NCBI GenBank assembly: GCA_902589185.1
Contig: CACIRZ010000002.1
Span: 1 to 64,000, forward strand
DNA: 64,000 nt
Source of the DNA: an uncultured SAR116 cluster alpha proteobacterium
Lineage (GTDB): Bacteria; Pseudomonadota; Alphaproteobacteria; Puniceispirillales; Marisalimonadaceae
Reading direction: 5' to 3'
Shown here: positions 39,446-46,646 of the stretch, in pieces
How the letters are laid out: each line of letters starts with the position of its first letter
Position numbering within the stretch: position 1 is the stretch's first letter
The notes under the pieces: generated by a model
The model's database searches: none
What the model was told of the DNA's origin: nothing
What the model saw: the letters and a program-made list of their open reading frames with translations, nothing else
Position numbers and translations under genes: made by a program

Positions 39446-40177
39446 TCATAAGAGAATTTTCCCATTTATATAACTTTGAGCTTCTTTAGTCTTTGGCTTT
39501 TTAAAGAAGTTTATGGCCTTTGTTTGTTCAAGAAGTTTACCTTTATTAAAAAAAAGTATTTCGTTGGCTAATCTTTTTGCTTGGCCCATATCATGTGTAG
39601 TTAAGATTATAGTCTTACCTTTTTTGTTTTCATCTAAAATTATTTCTTCAATTAAATTTAAACTATAAGGGTCTAAATTGGCGGTAGGCTCATCTAAAAG
39701 TAATAGAGATGGATTAATTAACAAAGCCCTTGCAAGAGATAATCTTTGTTGTTCTCCACCTGACAATAATCTAGCGGGTTTGTCCTTGAATGTACCTAAA
39801 CCTACTCTTTGTAAAAGTTTCATAATTTCAAGATTAGATAGCTGATTTTTTTTCTCTAAAACAAATTGCATATTCTCGAAAACAGACCTTCTTAAAAGTG
39901 TAGGCTTTTGAAATACCAATGCTATCTCTTTTCTAATGTGATCATTAATTTCTCTTGAATTAAAATTAATTTTTCCAGGCTTGACCCCAATTAATCCGTT
40001 TATACTTTTCAGAAACATACTCTTTCCGGCTCCATTAGGACCTAAAATTGCAAAAATTGATTTATTATTAATTTTACAATTAATCTTATCCAAAATTTTA
40101 GTTTTGCCTAATAAAATAGATAAATTAGAAATTACTATAGGAGTTAATGATTTTGATTTTTTTGGCTTGTCAAACAT
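39446..40177 (-). CDS. tupC: tungstate ABC transporter ATP-binding protein
   Basis: An ABC ATPase of 243 residues. Walker A is GPNGAGKS (near 44-51), the signature is LSGGEQQRLSLARAL and Walker B is LLLDEPTANLD. The specific assignment as TupC rests on the upstream TupB-like permease, overlapping by eight bases, and the divergent TupA-like binding protein. Molybdate cannot be fully excluded, but the ModABC-type binding protein and TOBE domain are absent. It would supply tungsten for the formate dehydrogenase in the same island. Confidence 0.85.
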   Translation of the reverse strand: MFDKPKKSKSLTPIVISNLSILLGKTKILDKINCKINNKSIFAILGPNGAGKSMFLKSINGLIGVKPGKINFNSREINDHIRKEIALVFQKPTLLRRSVFENMQFVLEKKNQLSNLEIMKLLQRVGLGTFKDKPARLLSGGEQQRLSLARALLINPSLLLLDEPTANLDPYSLNLIEEIILDENKKGKTIILTTHDMGQAKRLANEILFFNKGKLLEQTKAINFFKKPKTKEAQSYINGKILL

Positions 40178-40871
40178 ACATTCTCCTTTTTGCTCTGGTT
40201 TTTAAACTAATTAAAATTAAGTTTATGATTAAGGCAATCAATAAGAGGATAATACCTAAGGCTAAAGCCAAAGATAAATTTCCCTTAGACGTTTCCAAAG
40301 CAATTGTAGTCGTCATAACTCTTGTTAAGTGATCTATATTTCCACCTACAATTATTACAGCGCCAACTTCAGAGATAGCTCTACCAAACCCAGCTAAAAT
40401 TACTGTTAAAATTGAATATCTAGCATCATACAAACATGCGATAAGAGCTTTATGAGACGAAATGACTAGAGATTTAAAAAGGTCTTTATATTCTTCATTA
40501 ATTTCTTCGATTATTTGAGCTGTTAATGAGACAATAATAGGAATAATCAAAATCATTTGAGCAATAATCATAGCCGTAGGTGTGTATAAAATGCCTAACC
40601 AACCAAATGGACCAGATCGTGAAATTAACAAATATACAATTAATCCTACGACAACTGGAGGCAAACCCATCATGGCATTAAATATAATTAAAATGGTATC
40701 TCTACCCCAAAAATTTTTAATAGCCAAATATGTCCCCATTGGTAAACCGACTAAACAAGAGAAGAGTAATGAAAAACAACTAACTTTCATTGAAAGAAGA
40801 AGAATCTCAAAAAAGTCTTTGTCTAAAGTTAAAACCAAATCAAATGCATGTTTAAATGATTCTAATATCAT
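40170..40871 (-). CDS. tupB: tungstate ABC transporter permease
   Basis: A 233-residue permease with about five membrane segments. TupB/WtpB-like features are GLPPVVVGLIVYLLISRSGP, IIAQMILIIPIIVSLTAQII and the EAA-type loop ILAGFGRAISEVGAVIIVGGN. It starts 81 bases from the TupA gene on the other strand with a 19-base palindrome between them. It overlaps tupC by eight bases. Confidence 0.88.
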   Translation of the reverse strand: MILESFKHAFDLVLTLDKDFFEILLLSMKVSCFSLLFSCLVGLPMGTYLAIKNFWGRDTILIIFNAMMGLPPVVVGLIVYLLISRSGPFGWLGILYTPTAMIIAQMILIIPIIVSLTAQIIEEINEEYKDLFKSLVISSHKALIACLYDARYSILTVILAGFGRAISEVGAVIIVGGNIDHLTRVMTTTIALETSKGNLSLALALGIILLLIALIINLILISLKTRAKRRMYV

Positions 40872-40910
40872 ACATATTTACCTTGATTATTTATGTTTTA
40901 ATATGTTAAT

Positions 40911-40929
40911 TTATGTGAAATTTACATAA
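40911..40929. promoter_or_regulatory. palindromic operator candidate between tupB and tupA
   Basis: The 19-base sequence reads TTATGT-GAAATTT-ACATAA and is a near-perfect palindrome: outer arms of six bases match fully and inner bases mismatch only at one pair. It is about 40 bases from the tupB start and 24 from the tupA start, so one protein could control both. The architecture recalls the ModE operator type (TTATAT-spacer-ACATAA as I remember it from E. coli modA). A ModE-like regulator is encoded at 45354. Binding is an inference. Confidence 0.5.
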
Positions 40930-40952
40930 TATGCAATTAATTTAACTTTTTG

Positions 40953-41768
40953 ATGTTTGCCTTATCTAAAAATTTATTTTTATTAGTTTTACTTTTTATT
41001 CTTCCAAAGCTTGGCTTTGGTAAGGAGTCATTAATTATTCAATCAACAACTTCTACTTATAATTCTGGGTTTTATAATTATATACTTCCAATAGTAAAAT
41101 CAAAAATCAATGTGGACGCACATGTGGTATCTGTTGGAACTGGTGCAGCATTAAAAAATGCCAGTAATTGCGATGGTGATGTTGTCATAGTTCATGCAAA
41201 AGAAAGAGAATTAAATTTTGTTAAAAAAGGCTTTGGTATAAATAGAAAAGACCTTATGTACAATGATTTCATAATTATTGGACCTAAAGAAAACCCTGCG
41301 CAAATAAATGATAAAGACAGTCCATTAGAAGCATTTAAAAAAATATTTAAAACATCATCTATCTTTGTCTCACGTGGTGATGATTCAGGCACTCATTTTA
41401 AAGAAATGAGTATTTGGAAAAAAACTAAATTAAATCCATTAAAGTTTTCGGGTAGATGGTATAGAGAAGCTGGGTCTGGAATGGGGGCAACTCTAAATTT
41501 AGCAAATGGCATGAGGGCCTACACTATAACAGATAGAGCATCGTGGATAAATTTTAATAATAAAGATGAGTTGAAAATGTTTACCGAAAAAAGTGATGTT
41601 TTATTTAATCAGTATGGAATTACACTAGTAAACCCCGCTAGATGCCCAAATGTAAAATCTAATATTGCAAAAAAGTTTATTAAATGGCTTACCTCCCCTG
41701 AAGGACAAACCAAGATAAAGGCATTTAAAGTAAAAGGTGAGCAATTATTTTTCCCAAATGCTAACTAA
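40953..41768 (+). CDS. tupA: tungstate-binding periplasmic protein
   Basis: A periplasmic oxyanion-binding protein of about 271 residues. After a signal peptide (to about residue 23, LPKLGFG) comes IIQSTTSTYNSG, the TTST..SG motif typical of TupA. Later VSRGDDSGTHFKE and WYREAGSGMGATLNLANGM are also TupA-family. It should bind tungstate with high affinity. ATG at 40953 is chosen over the immediately preceding TTG at 40950. It ends with an eight-base overlap with the convergent Lrp-type gene. Confidence 0.9.
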   Translation: MFALSKNLFLLVLLFILPKLGFGKESLIIQSTTSTYNSGFYNYILPIVKSKINVDAHVVSVGTGAALKNASNCDGDVVIVHAKERELNFVKKGFGINRKDLMYNDFIIIGPKENPAQINDKDSPLEAFKKIFKTSSIFVSRGDDSGTHFKEMSIWKKTKLNPLKFSGRWYREAGSGMGATLNLANGMRAYTITDRASWINFNNKDELKMFTEKSDVLFNQYGITLVNPARCPNVKSNIAKKFIKWLTSPEGQTKIKAFKVKGEQLFFPNAN

Positions 41769-42234
41769 TTTTAAATTGATCAAGAGGTAAAATATGAGAG
41801 TTTTTCATTTCTTGAAGGGATATGCTTGAAGACATCTTAGTAAACTCAAGCTCTCCAATTAACTTCTGTTGAAAATTATCGTACTCCTCTATACTTGGAG
41901 CAACAATCTTTAGCATATAATCCGTATCTGAACCTGTAAGTCTATGAGTTTCAATTATTTCATCATACTTGTTTATTATATTTTGAAATCTATCAATCCA
42001 GTCTTTTGAGTGGTGACTTACTCTTATTGATAAAAAAACAACAATTGATAAGTTAATAGCTTTTCTATTAAGGACAATTGTTCTCGCAGAAATGACACCT
42101 ACTTCTTCCATTTTTTTTATTCTGTTCCAACACGGGGTTGGAGACACACCCACTCTCTTCGAGATTTCTGACAAGGGTAAACCAGCATTTTTTTGAACGA
42201 CGTTTAATATTTTGATATCAATATCATCTAACAT
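41761..42234 (-). CDS. Lrp/AsnC family transcriptional regulator
   Basis: A 157-residue regulator. The N-terminal winged helix contains LDDIDIKILNVVQKNAGLPLSEISKRVGVSPTPCWNRIKKME, here cited only as the opening LDDIDIKIL and the recognition helix SPTPCWNRI. The C-terminal ligand domain has the HRLTGSDTDYMLKIVA stretch of the RAM domain. It would sense an amino acid or related metabolite; which one is not shown. A 10-base inverted repeat in its upstream region is a candidate site for self-control. The nearby SDR and idonate genes or the acyl amino acid locus could be targets. Confidence 0.9.
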   Translation of the reverse strand: MLDDIDIKILNVVQKNAGLPLSEISKRVGVSPTPCWNRIKKMEEVGVISARTIVLNRKAINLSIVVFLSIRVSHHSKDWIDRFQNIINKYDEIIETHRLTGSDTDYMLKIVAPSIEEYDNFQQKLIGELEFTKMSSSISLQEMKNSHILPLDQFKIS

Positions 42235-42254
42235 AGTTGTCTCTCAAAGAAATA

Positions 42255-42324
42255 TTTTCTGTATTGAGTATAAATAATGGAATATAAAAAAATTTTCAAT
42301 GAAAAATGTTTTGTATACAGAAAA
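42255..42324. promoter_or_regulatory. inverted repeat upstream of the Lrp-type gene
   Basis: TTTTCTGTAT (42255-42264) and its exact reverse complement ATACAGAAAA (42315-42324) are spaced 60 bases centre to centre. They begin 21 bases upstream of the Lrp-type start codon. Lrp-family proteins commonly repress their own genes through helically phased sites, and 60 bases is close to six turns. The rest of the 167-base gap shows no gene. The interpretation is an inference from symmetry and position. Confidence 0.4.
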
Positions 42325-42401
42325 TTTATCTATTTCAAAAATCTTTGACCAAAAATGAGAAATTAAATTTTTAGAACAAAATTTATTTTTATAAATAAAA
42401 A

Positions 42402-43172
42402 CTACAATGATGCAGTTATACCACCATCAACATAAAGAGTATGACCGTTTACAAAATTTGAGGCTTCAGAACTTAAAAATATACTAGCACCAACTAATTC
42501 ATGAACCTCACCCCACCTACCTGCTGGAGTTCTTTTTTTCAACCATGCTGTGAAATCACTATCGGAAACAAGAGCTGCATTCAAAGGTGTATCAAAGTAA
42601 CCAGGAGCAATAGCATTGCATTGAATACCATATTTTGCCCAGTCTGTAGCCATACCTTTTGTAATGTTTCCTACGGCGCCCTTTGTGGCTGTATAAGGCG
42701 CAATTCCTGGTCTAGCTAGTGCAGTCTGCACACTTGCTATATTTATAATTTTACCTTCGCCTCTTTTAATCATATATTTTGCAACAACTTGACTTACATT
42801 AAAAACTGAAGAGATATTAGTCTTCAATAATTGCTCAAACATTTCAGGTGGGAAGTCTTCTAAAGGAGTTCTAAATTGCATTCCAGCGTTATTAATTAAA
42901 ATATCAATTGGCTGAATGTCTTTTTCAAATTTATCAATAGATCGCTTTGTCTGTTCATAATTAGTAACATCAAAGCATAATTGAAAGATTTTTTGTTTAG
43001 TATTAATTCCTTCAGCTGATTGTTTTAACTTTTCAATATTTCTACCATTCAATATTATATCAGAGCCGGCATCAGCCAAACCCCTAGCTAAAGCATAACC
43101 AATTCCTTGTGATGAGCCGGTTATAAGAGCTGTTTTACCATTTAGATCAAATAATTTTAATCCTGAAACCAT
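42402..43172 (-). CDS. SDR oxidoreductase, gluconate 5-dehydrogenase type
   Basis: A short-chain dehydrogenase of 256 residues. The cofactor motif is TGSSQGIG (near 17-24), followed by NNAG and the catalytic YTATK (tyrosine/lysine pair). The ending FVNGHTLYVDGGITASL and the whole pattern resemble IdnO, which reduces 5-keto-gluconate to gluconate. The divergent neighbour is IdnD-like, which supports this. Other polyol substrates are possible. GGAAAAG-type sequence precedes the ATG. Confidence 0.82.
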   Translation of the reverse strand: MVSGLKLFDLNGKTALITGSSQGIGYALARGLADAGSDIILNGRNIEKLKQSAEGINTKQKIFQLCFDVTNYEQTKRSIDKFEKDIQPIDILINNAGMQFRTPLEDFPPEMFEQLLKTNISSVFNVSQVVAKYMIKRGEGKIINIASVQTALARPGIAPYTATKGAVGNITKGMATDWAKYGIQCNAIAPGYFDTPLNAALVSDSDFTAWLKKRTPAGRWGEVHELVGASIFLSSEASNFVNGHTLYVDGGITASL

Positions 43173-43279
43173 TTCTTTTCCTTTTTGAATTTATGTAAAA
43201 GTACAGTAATAATAAAAAGATTGCTAATTATCTTTCTAGAATTTAAGTTTTAAACACAAATTAGATAAAGGCGTATTTA

Positions 43280-44311
43280 ATGAAATCTTTACGAATTCAT
43301 GGTCCATTAGACTTAAGGATAGAAAATTATCAAGTTGATAATTTAGGCGCCAATCAAGTTGAAATTCATATTGCCATTGGTGGTATTTGCGGAACAGATC
43401 TACATTATTATAAACACGGTGGATTTGGACAAATTAAATTAAGGGAGCCAATGATTTTAGGTCATGAAGTTTCTGGATTTATTTCAAAAATTGGCTCAAA
43501 TGTAGAAAATTTATCAATTGGACAATTAGTTTCTGTATCGCCATCAAGACCATGTAATAAATGTAATTTTTGCCTTAACGGAAATCAAATTCAATGCATG
43601 AATATGAAATTTTATGGCTCTGCAATGCCATTCCCACATATTCAAGGTGCATTTAGAGAAATATTAATAGCTGAAGATTTTCAATGTGTTCCCGCTGATG
43701 GTTTGTCTTCAGAAGAAGCTGCAATGGCAGAACCACTTGCAGTTTGTCTTCATGCTATAAAACAAGCAGGAAAGATTTTAGGAAAAAAAGTTTTAGTTAC
43801 TGGGTCAGGACCTATTGGGACATTATGCGTGGCAGCTGCCAGAAGAGCTGGAGCAGAAGAAATAATAGTCACAGATATTTCTACAAATGCTCTTTCGTTT
43901 TCAAATTCTGTGGGAGCAGATAAAGTTATAAATGTCCTAAAAGAACGTGATCAATTAAAAAACTATCAATTTAACAAAGGGTTTTTTGACATAGCTATTG
44001 AATGTTCGGGATCTGCGCAAGGTATTAGCGACTCAATAAATTGCCTCAAGCCTAAAGGCACCTTGATACAACTTGGTCTTGGAGGAGATGTCTTGATTCC
44101 TCTAGTATCAGTTACAACAAAAGAGTTAAATTTAAAAGGCTCATTCAGATTTCATTCAGAATTTGAATTAGCTATTAAAATGATGAAAAAAAAATTAATA
44201 GACGTAAATCCATTAATCACTCATAAAATAGAATTTAAAAACGCAATTGATGGTTTTGAACTTGCAATGAATAAGAATAAAAAAAGTATGAAAGTTCAAC
44301 TAGCTTTTTGA
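43280..44311 (+). CDS. L-idonate 5-dehydrogenase type zinc alcohol dehydrogenase
   Basis: A zinc-containing medium-chain dehydrogenase of 343 residues. The catalytic zinc cysteine is in GGICGTDLHYY with LGHEVSG following. The structural zinc cysteines are in PCNKCNFCLNGNQIQC. The Rossmann glycine motif is VTGSGPIGTL. The GGICGTDLHYYKHGGFG stretch is characteristic of IdnD, which oxidises L-idonate to 5-keto-gluconate. With the divergent SDR gene it could turn L-idonate into gluconate. No kinase or gluconate transporter gene is nearby. Confidence 0.85.
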   Translation: MKSLRIHGPLDLRIENYQVDNLGANQVEIHIAIGGICGTDLHYYKHGGFGQIKLREPMILGHEVSGFISKIGSNVENLSIGQLVSVSPSRPCNKCNFCLNGNQIQCMNMKFYGSAMPFPHIQGAFREILIAEDFQCVPADGLSSEEAAMAEPLAVCLHAIKQAGKILGKKVLVTGSGPIGTLCVAAARRAGAEEIIVTDISTNALSFSNSVGADKVINVLKERDQLKNYQFNKGFFDIAIECSGSAQGISDSINCLKPKGTLIQLGLGGDVLIPLVSVTTKELNLKGSFRFHSEFELAIKMMKKKLIDVNPLITHKIEFKNAIDGFELAMNKNKKSMKVQLAF

Positions 44312-44315
44312 AAAT

Positions 44316-44420
44316 CTAGTACGCAAGCGAAAACACAAAAGTCTTCAGGCCTAAAAAGAAAACAAACAGGGTTATAATTATTAGAATACCTAACAGTCCT
44401 TTACCTATTTCTTTGATCAT
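44316..44420 (-). CDS. 34-residue single-segment membrane peptide (candidate)
   Basis: A short reading frame starting MIKEIGKGLLGIL and ending in LAY. Residues 9-25 are strongly hydrophobic and would span the membrane, with two lysines before them. It begins nine bases after the stop of the oxyanion-sensing regulator gene and fills most of the 118-base gap before idnD. The upstream ribosome binding site is weak, so translation is uncertain. No function can be stated. Confidence 0.4.
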   Translation of the reverse strand: MIKEIGKGLLGILIIITLFVFFLGLKTFVFSLAY

Positions 44421-44429
44421 TGATTATGC

Positions 44430-45296
44430 CTATTTACTATTAAAGTGGATCATACCAAGATCTTTAATATTATAACCCTTTAATCTTGAAGCAATGTCAA
44501 TAAATTCTATCGTTTTAGAAAATTGAAAAAGTTTTTGAAAAGGATTTTCAAACCATGAAAATCTATCAATTACTAAATCAAATCTTTCTTCAACCACCGG
44601 AATAAATTTAAGTTTATACTTTTCTGCCTCTGATGCAAGACCAAGAGTTACATCAGCTTGCCCAGATAAAACTAATGATACTGCATCAATTTCAGAATAA
44701 ACAATTTCTGTTTTGAGAAAATCTGATAAATTCAAATTTTCACTTTTCAATAAATTTTTTAAATAATTATCTGCTCCTGAACCAGTTTGTCTTGAAACTA
44801 ATTTTTGACCTTTAAAATCTTTTATGCTCTTCTTAGGCCCATTATTTGATTTAAATATTAAACCTCTTTCTCTTTTTGCCCATTCCATAAGAACAAAATC
44901 TTTATCATTTAAATGCTCTTCAACACTTGTGATATTCCATTTTTTTGAAGTAAAATCATAAATGTGAAGTCCTGATGCAATTCCTTGGTTTAATTTAAAT
45001 CTTTCAAGCCCTTTATTACTTCCATCAAAAGATAAAGCTATACCTGATCCAGATTGTTTTATTGCATATTCGAGAAGAGGATCATGGCTTCCTAAAAAGA
45101 CTTCTGGTAAATATTTTTTATTATCAACTGAATTATTTTTACCAGCTATCCAATTAGCAACTTCTTCTTTTGAAAATAATAATTTGCCCATCACCCTTGA
45201 AAAGGGCACCTCTTCTTTAGCAACTAGATCATAAACTTTTCTTGGTTTAACTCTAAGAAACTCAGCTAATTCATCAGTTGTAAAATAATCGGACAA
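44430..45296 (-). CDS. transcriptional regulator: excisionase-type HTH plus molybdate/tungstate-binding-like domain
   Basis: A 288-residue two-domain protein. Residues 1-55 form an excisionase/MerR-like helix-turn-helix (FTTDELAEFLRVKPRKVYDL). Residues about 65-280 resemble the periplasmic-binding-protein-like domain of the COG1910 type, with RQTGSGADNYLKNLL and SGQADVTLGLASEAE. Such proteins are thought to sense molybdate or tungstate inside the cell. Position between tup and the fdhD/Moco genes, and divergence from the ModE-like gene, support control of metal supply or formate dehydrogenase. It has no signal peptide. Confidence 0.8.
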   Translation of the reverse strand: MSDYFTTDELAEFLRVKPRKVYDLVAKEEVPFSRVMGKLLFSKEEVANWIAGKNNSVDNKKYLPEVFLGSHDPLLEYAIKQSGSGIALSFDGSNKGLERFKLNQGIASGLHIYDFTSKKWNITSVEEHLNDKDFVLMEWAKRERGLIFKSNNGPKKSIKDFKGQKLVSRQTGSGADNYLKNLLKSENLNLSDFLKTEIVYSEIDAVSLVLSGQADVTLGLASEAEKYKLKFIPVVEERFDLVIDRFSWFENPFQKLFQFSKTIEFIDIASRLKGYNIKDLGMIHFNSK

Positions 45297-45341
45297 ATTT
45301 CTATACCATAAAAATATTTAGTTTATTTTAGCATTATATTC

Positions 45342-45347
45342 TATAAT
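45342..45347 (+). promoter_or_regulatory. -10 element for a possibly leaderless modE-like transcript
   Basis: A consensus TATAAT lies at 45342-45347, only six bases before the ATG at 45354. Transcription starting 6-7 bases after the -10 would begin at the start codon, giving a leaderless mRNA, and no ribosome binding site is visible. The same sequence is half of the palindrome ATTATA-TTC-TATAAT (45333-45347), so it could also be a repressor site. No good -35 is seen. Confidence 0.4.
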
Positions 45348-45353
45348 CAGTTA

Positions 45354-45740
45354 ATGAAAAGTAGATCAACAAACATAAAACGTTCTTCTCTACCTTCTAA
45401 TTTGGTAAAAGAGAATGATAATGGCATTCGTATAAAAGTATATATACAGGGGCATATGATTGGGGCTGGTAAAATGGAACTTTTCAATTTAGTGCATCAA
45501 AAGGGATCTGTAAGGGCTGCAGCAAACTTTATGGGCATGAGTACTAAGCGCGCAAGACTTTTGCTCAACACAATCGAAGAAGCTTTTCCTATTCCTATTT
45601 TAGAAAAGCAAAAAGGAAATAAAGGCACACTCTTAACACCTTTTGGTAAAGAATTATTAACAAAATATTTAAATTTGAATCAACATTTATCAGAAGAAGC
45701 TCAAGAATTTATTCAATGGGCAGCTTCTAAACAACGTTAA
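45354..45740 (+). CDS. ModE-like winged-helix regulator without TOBE domain
   Basis: A 128-residue LysR-type winged helix protein of the ModE N-terminal family. The segment MELFNLVHQKGSVRAAANFMGMS and KGTLLTPFGKELL match the family. The usual C-terminal molybdate-binding TOBE/Mop domains are missing, so it cannot sense the oxyanion in the usual way. It may work with the divergent oxyanion-sensing regulator gene. It precedes fdhD by nine bases and is probably cotranscribed with fdhD and mobAB. Confidence 0.85.
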   Translation: MKSRSTNIKRSSLPSNLVKENDNGIRIKVYIQGHMIGAGKMELFNLVHQKGSVRAAANFMGMSTKRARLLLNTIEEAFPIPILEKQKGNKGTLLTPFGKELLTKYLNLNQHLSEEAQEFIQWAASKQR

Positions 45741-45749
45741 AAATTAGGT

Positions 45750-46634
45750 TTGAAGATGAAAAATGATAAAGAATTTCTAATATCACCGAATTTAGAAAAT
45801 GATAATTTAACAAAAGAGATTGAAGGGTTTAACGAAGCAGGTGAATATGTAAAACTTCCTGTAGTTAAAGAGATACCTCTAACGATTTATCTAAATAAAC
45901 AAGAAATAGTTACTGCTATGACACTTGGTGATATGCCTGATCTTCTTGCAGTTGGATATTTATTAAACCAAAACATGCTCAAAAAAAATGATGTAATTTC
46001 TGAAGTTACTTATGATGAAGACTTACAAGTTGTAATAGTAAGAACAAAAAGAAAAACAAACTACGAAGAAAAAATGGAAAAGAAAATAAGGACAAGCGGT
46101 TGTGCTGTTGGAACTGTTTATGGCGATATAATGGATGATTTCTCATCAATAAATCTTGACAAAACTACCAAAATAAAAACTTCGTGGATTTATACAATTT
46201 CAAAAAAAGTTAATACTAAGCCAAGTCTCTATCTTAAAGCTGGCGCATTACATGGGTGTGTTTTATGTAAAAATGATAAACCTCTTGTTTATGTTGAAGA
46301 TGTTGGTAGGCATAATGCTGTTGATAAAATTGCAGGTTGGATTTTTTTAAATAATGAGAATACTAATGACAAAATTTTTTATACCACTGGAAGACTCACC
46401 TCAGAAATGGTAATTAAGACAGTCCAAATGGGTATTCCTATTTTGATTTCAAGATCAGGTTTCACAGAATCAGGTGTAACACTTGCAAAACAAGCTGGCC
46501 TTACATTAATAGGAAGAGCAAAAGGAAAAAGAATGATTATTGCTAACGGCATTGAAAGAGTTGTTTTCGATAGCGACATTACATCAGTTAAAAATGAAGA
46601 CGTAATATCAGCACAAAGATCTATAATTAGTTGA
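45750..46634 (+). CDS. fdhD: formate dehydrogenase accessory sulfurtransferase FdhD
   Basis: FdhD transfers sulfur to the bis-MGD metal centre of formate dehydrogenase; without it the enzyme is inactive. The protein has 294 residues. EDVGRHNAVDKIAGW and SRSGFTESGVTLA are family hallmarks. The expected active-site loop with a CGxCG-like pair reads SGCAVGTVYGD, with one cysteine (about 118). A second C-x-x-C occurs at HGCVLC (about 170-173). It is third in the plus-strand run ending in mobAB and the 2OG oxygenase. Confidence 0.93.
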   Translation: MKMKNDKEFLISPNLENDNLTKEIEGFNEAGEYVKLPVVKEIPLTIYLNKQEIVTAMTLGDMPDLLAVGYLLNQNMLKKNDVISEVTYDEDLQVVIVRTKRKTNYEEKMEKKIRTSGCAVGTVYGDIMDDFSSINLDKTTKIKTSWIYTISKKVNTKPSLYLKAGALHGCVLCKNDKPLVYVEDVGRHNAVDKIAGWIFLNNENTNDKIFYTTGRLTSEMVIKTVQMGIPILISRSGFTESGVTLAKQAGLTLIGRAKGKRMIIANGIERVVFDSDITSVKNEDVISAQRSIIS

Positions 46635-46646
46635 GGCAATTTAAAT

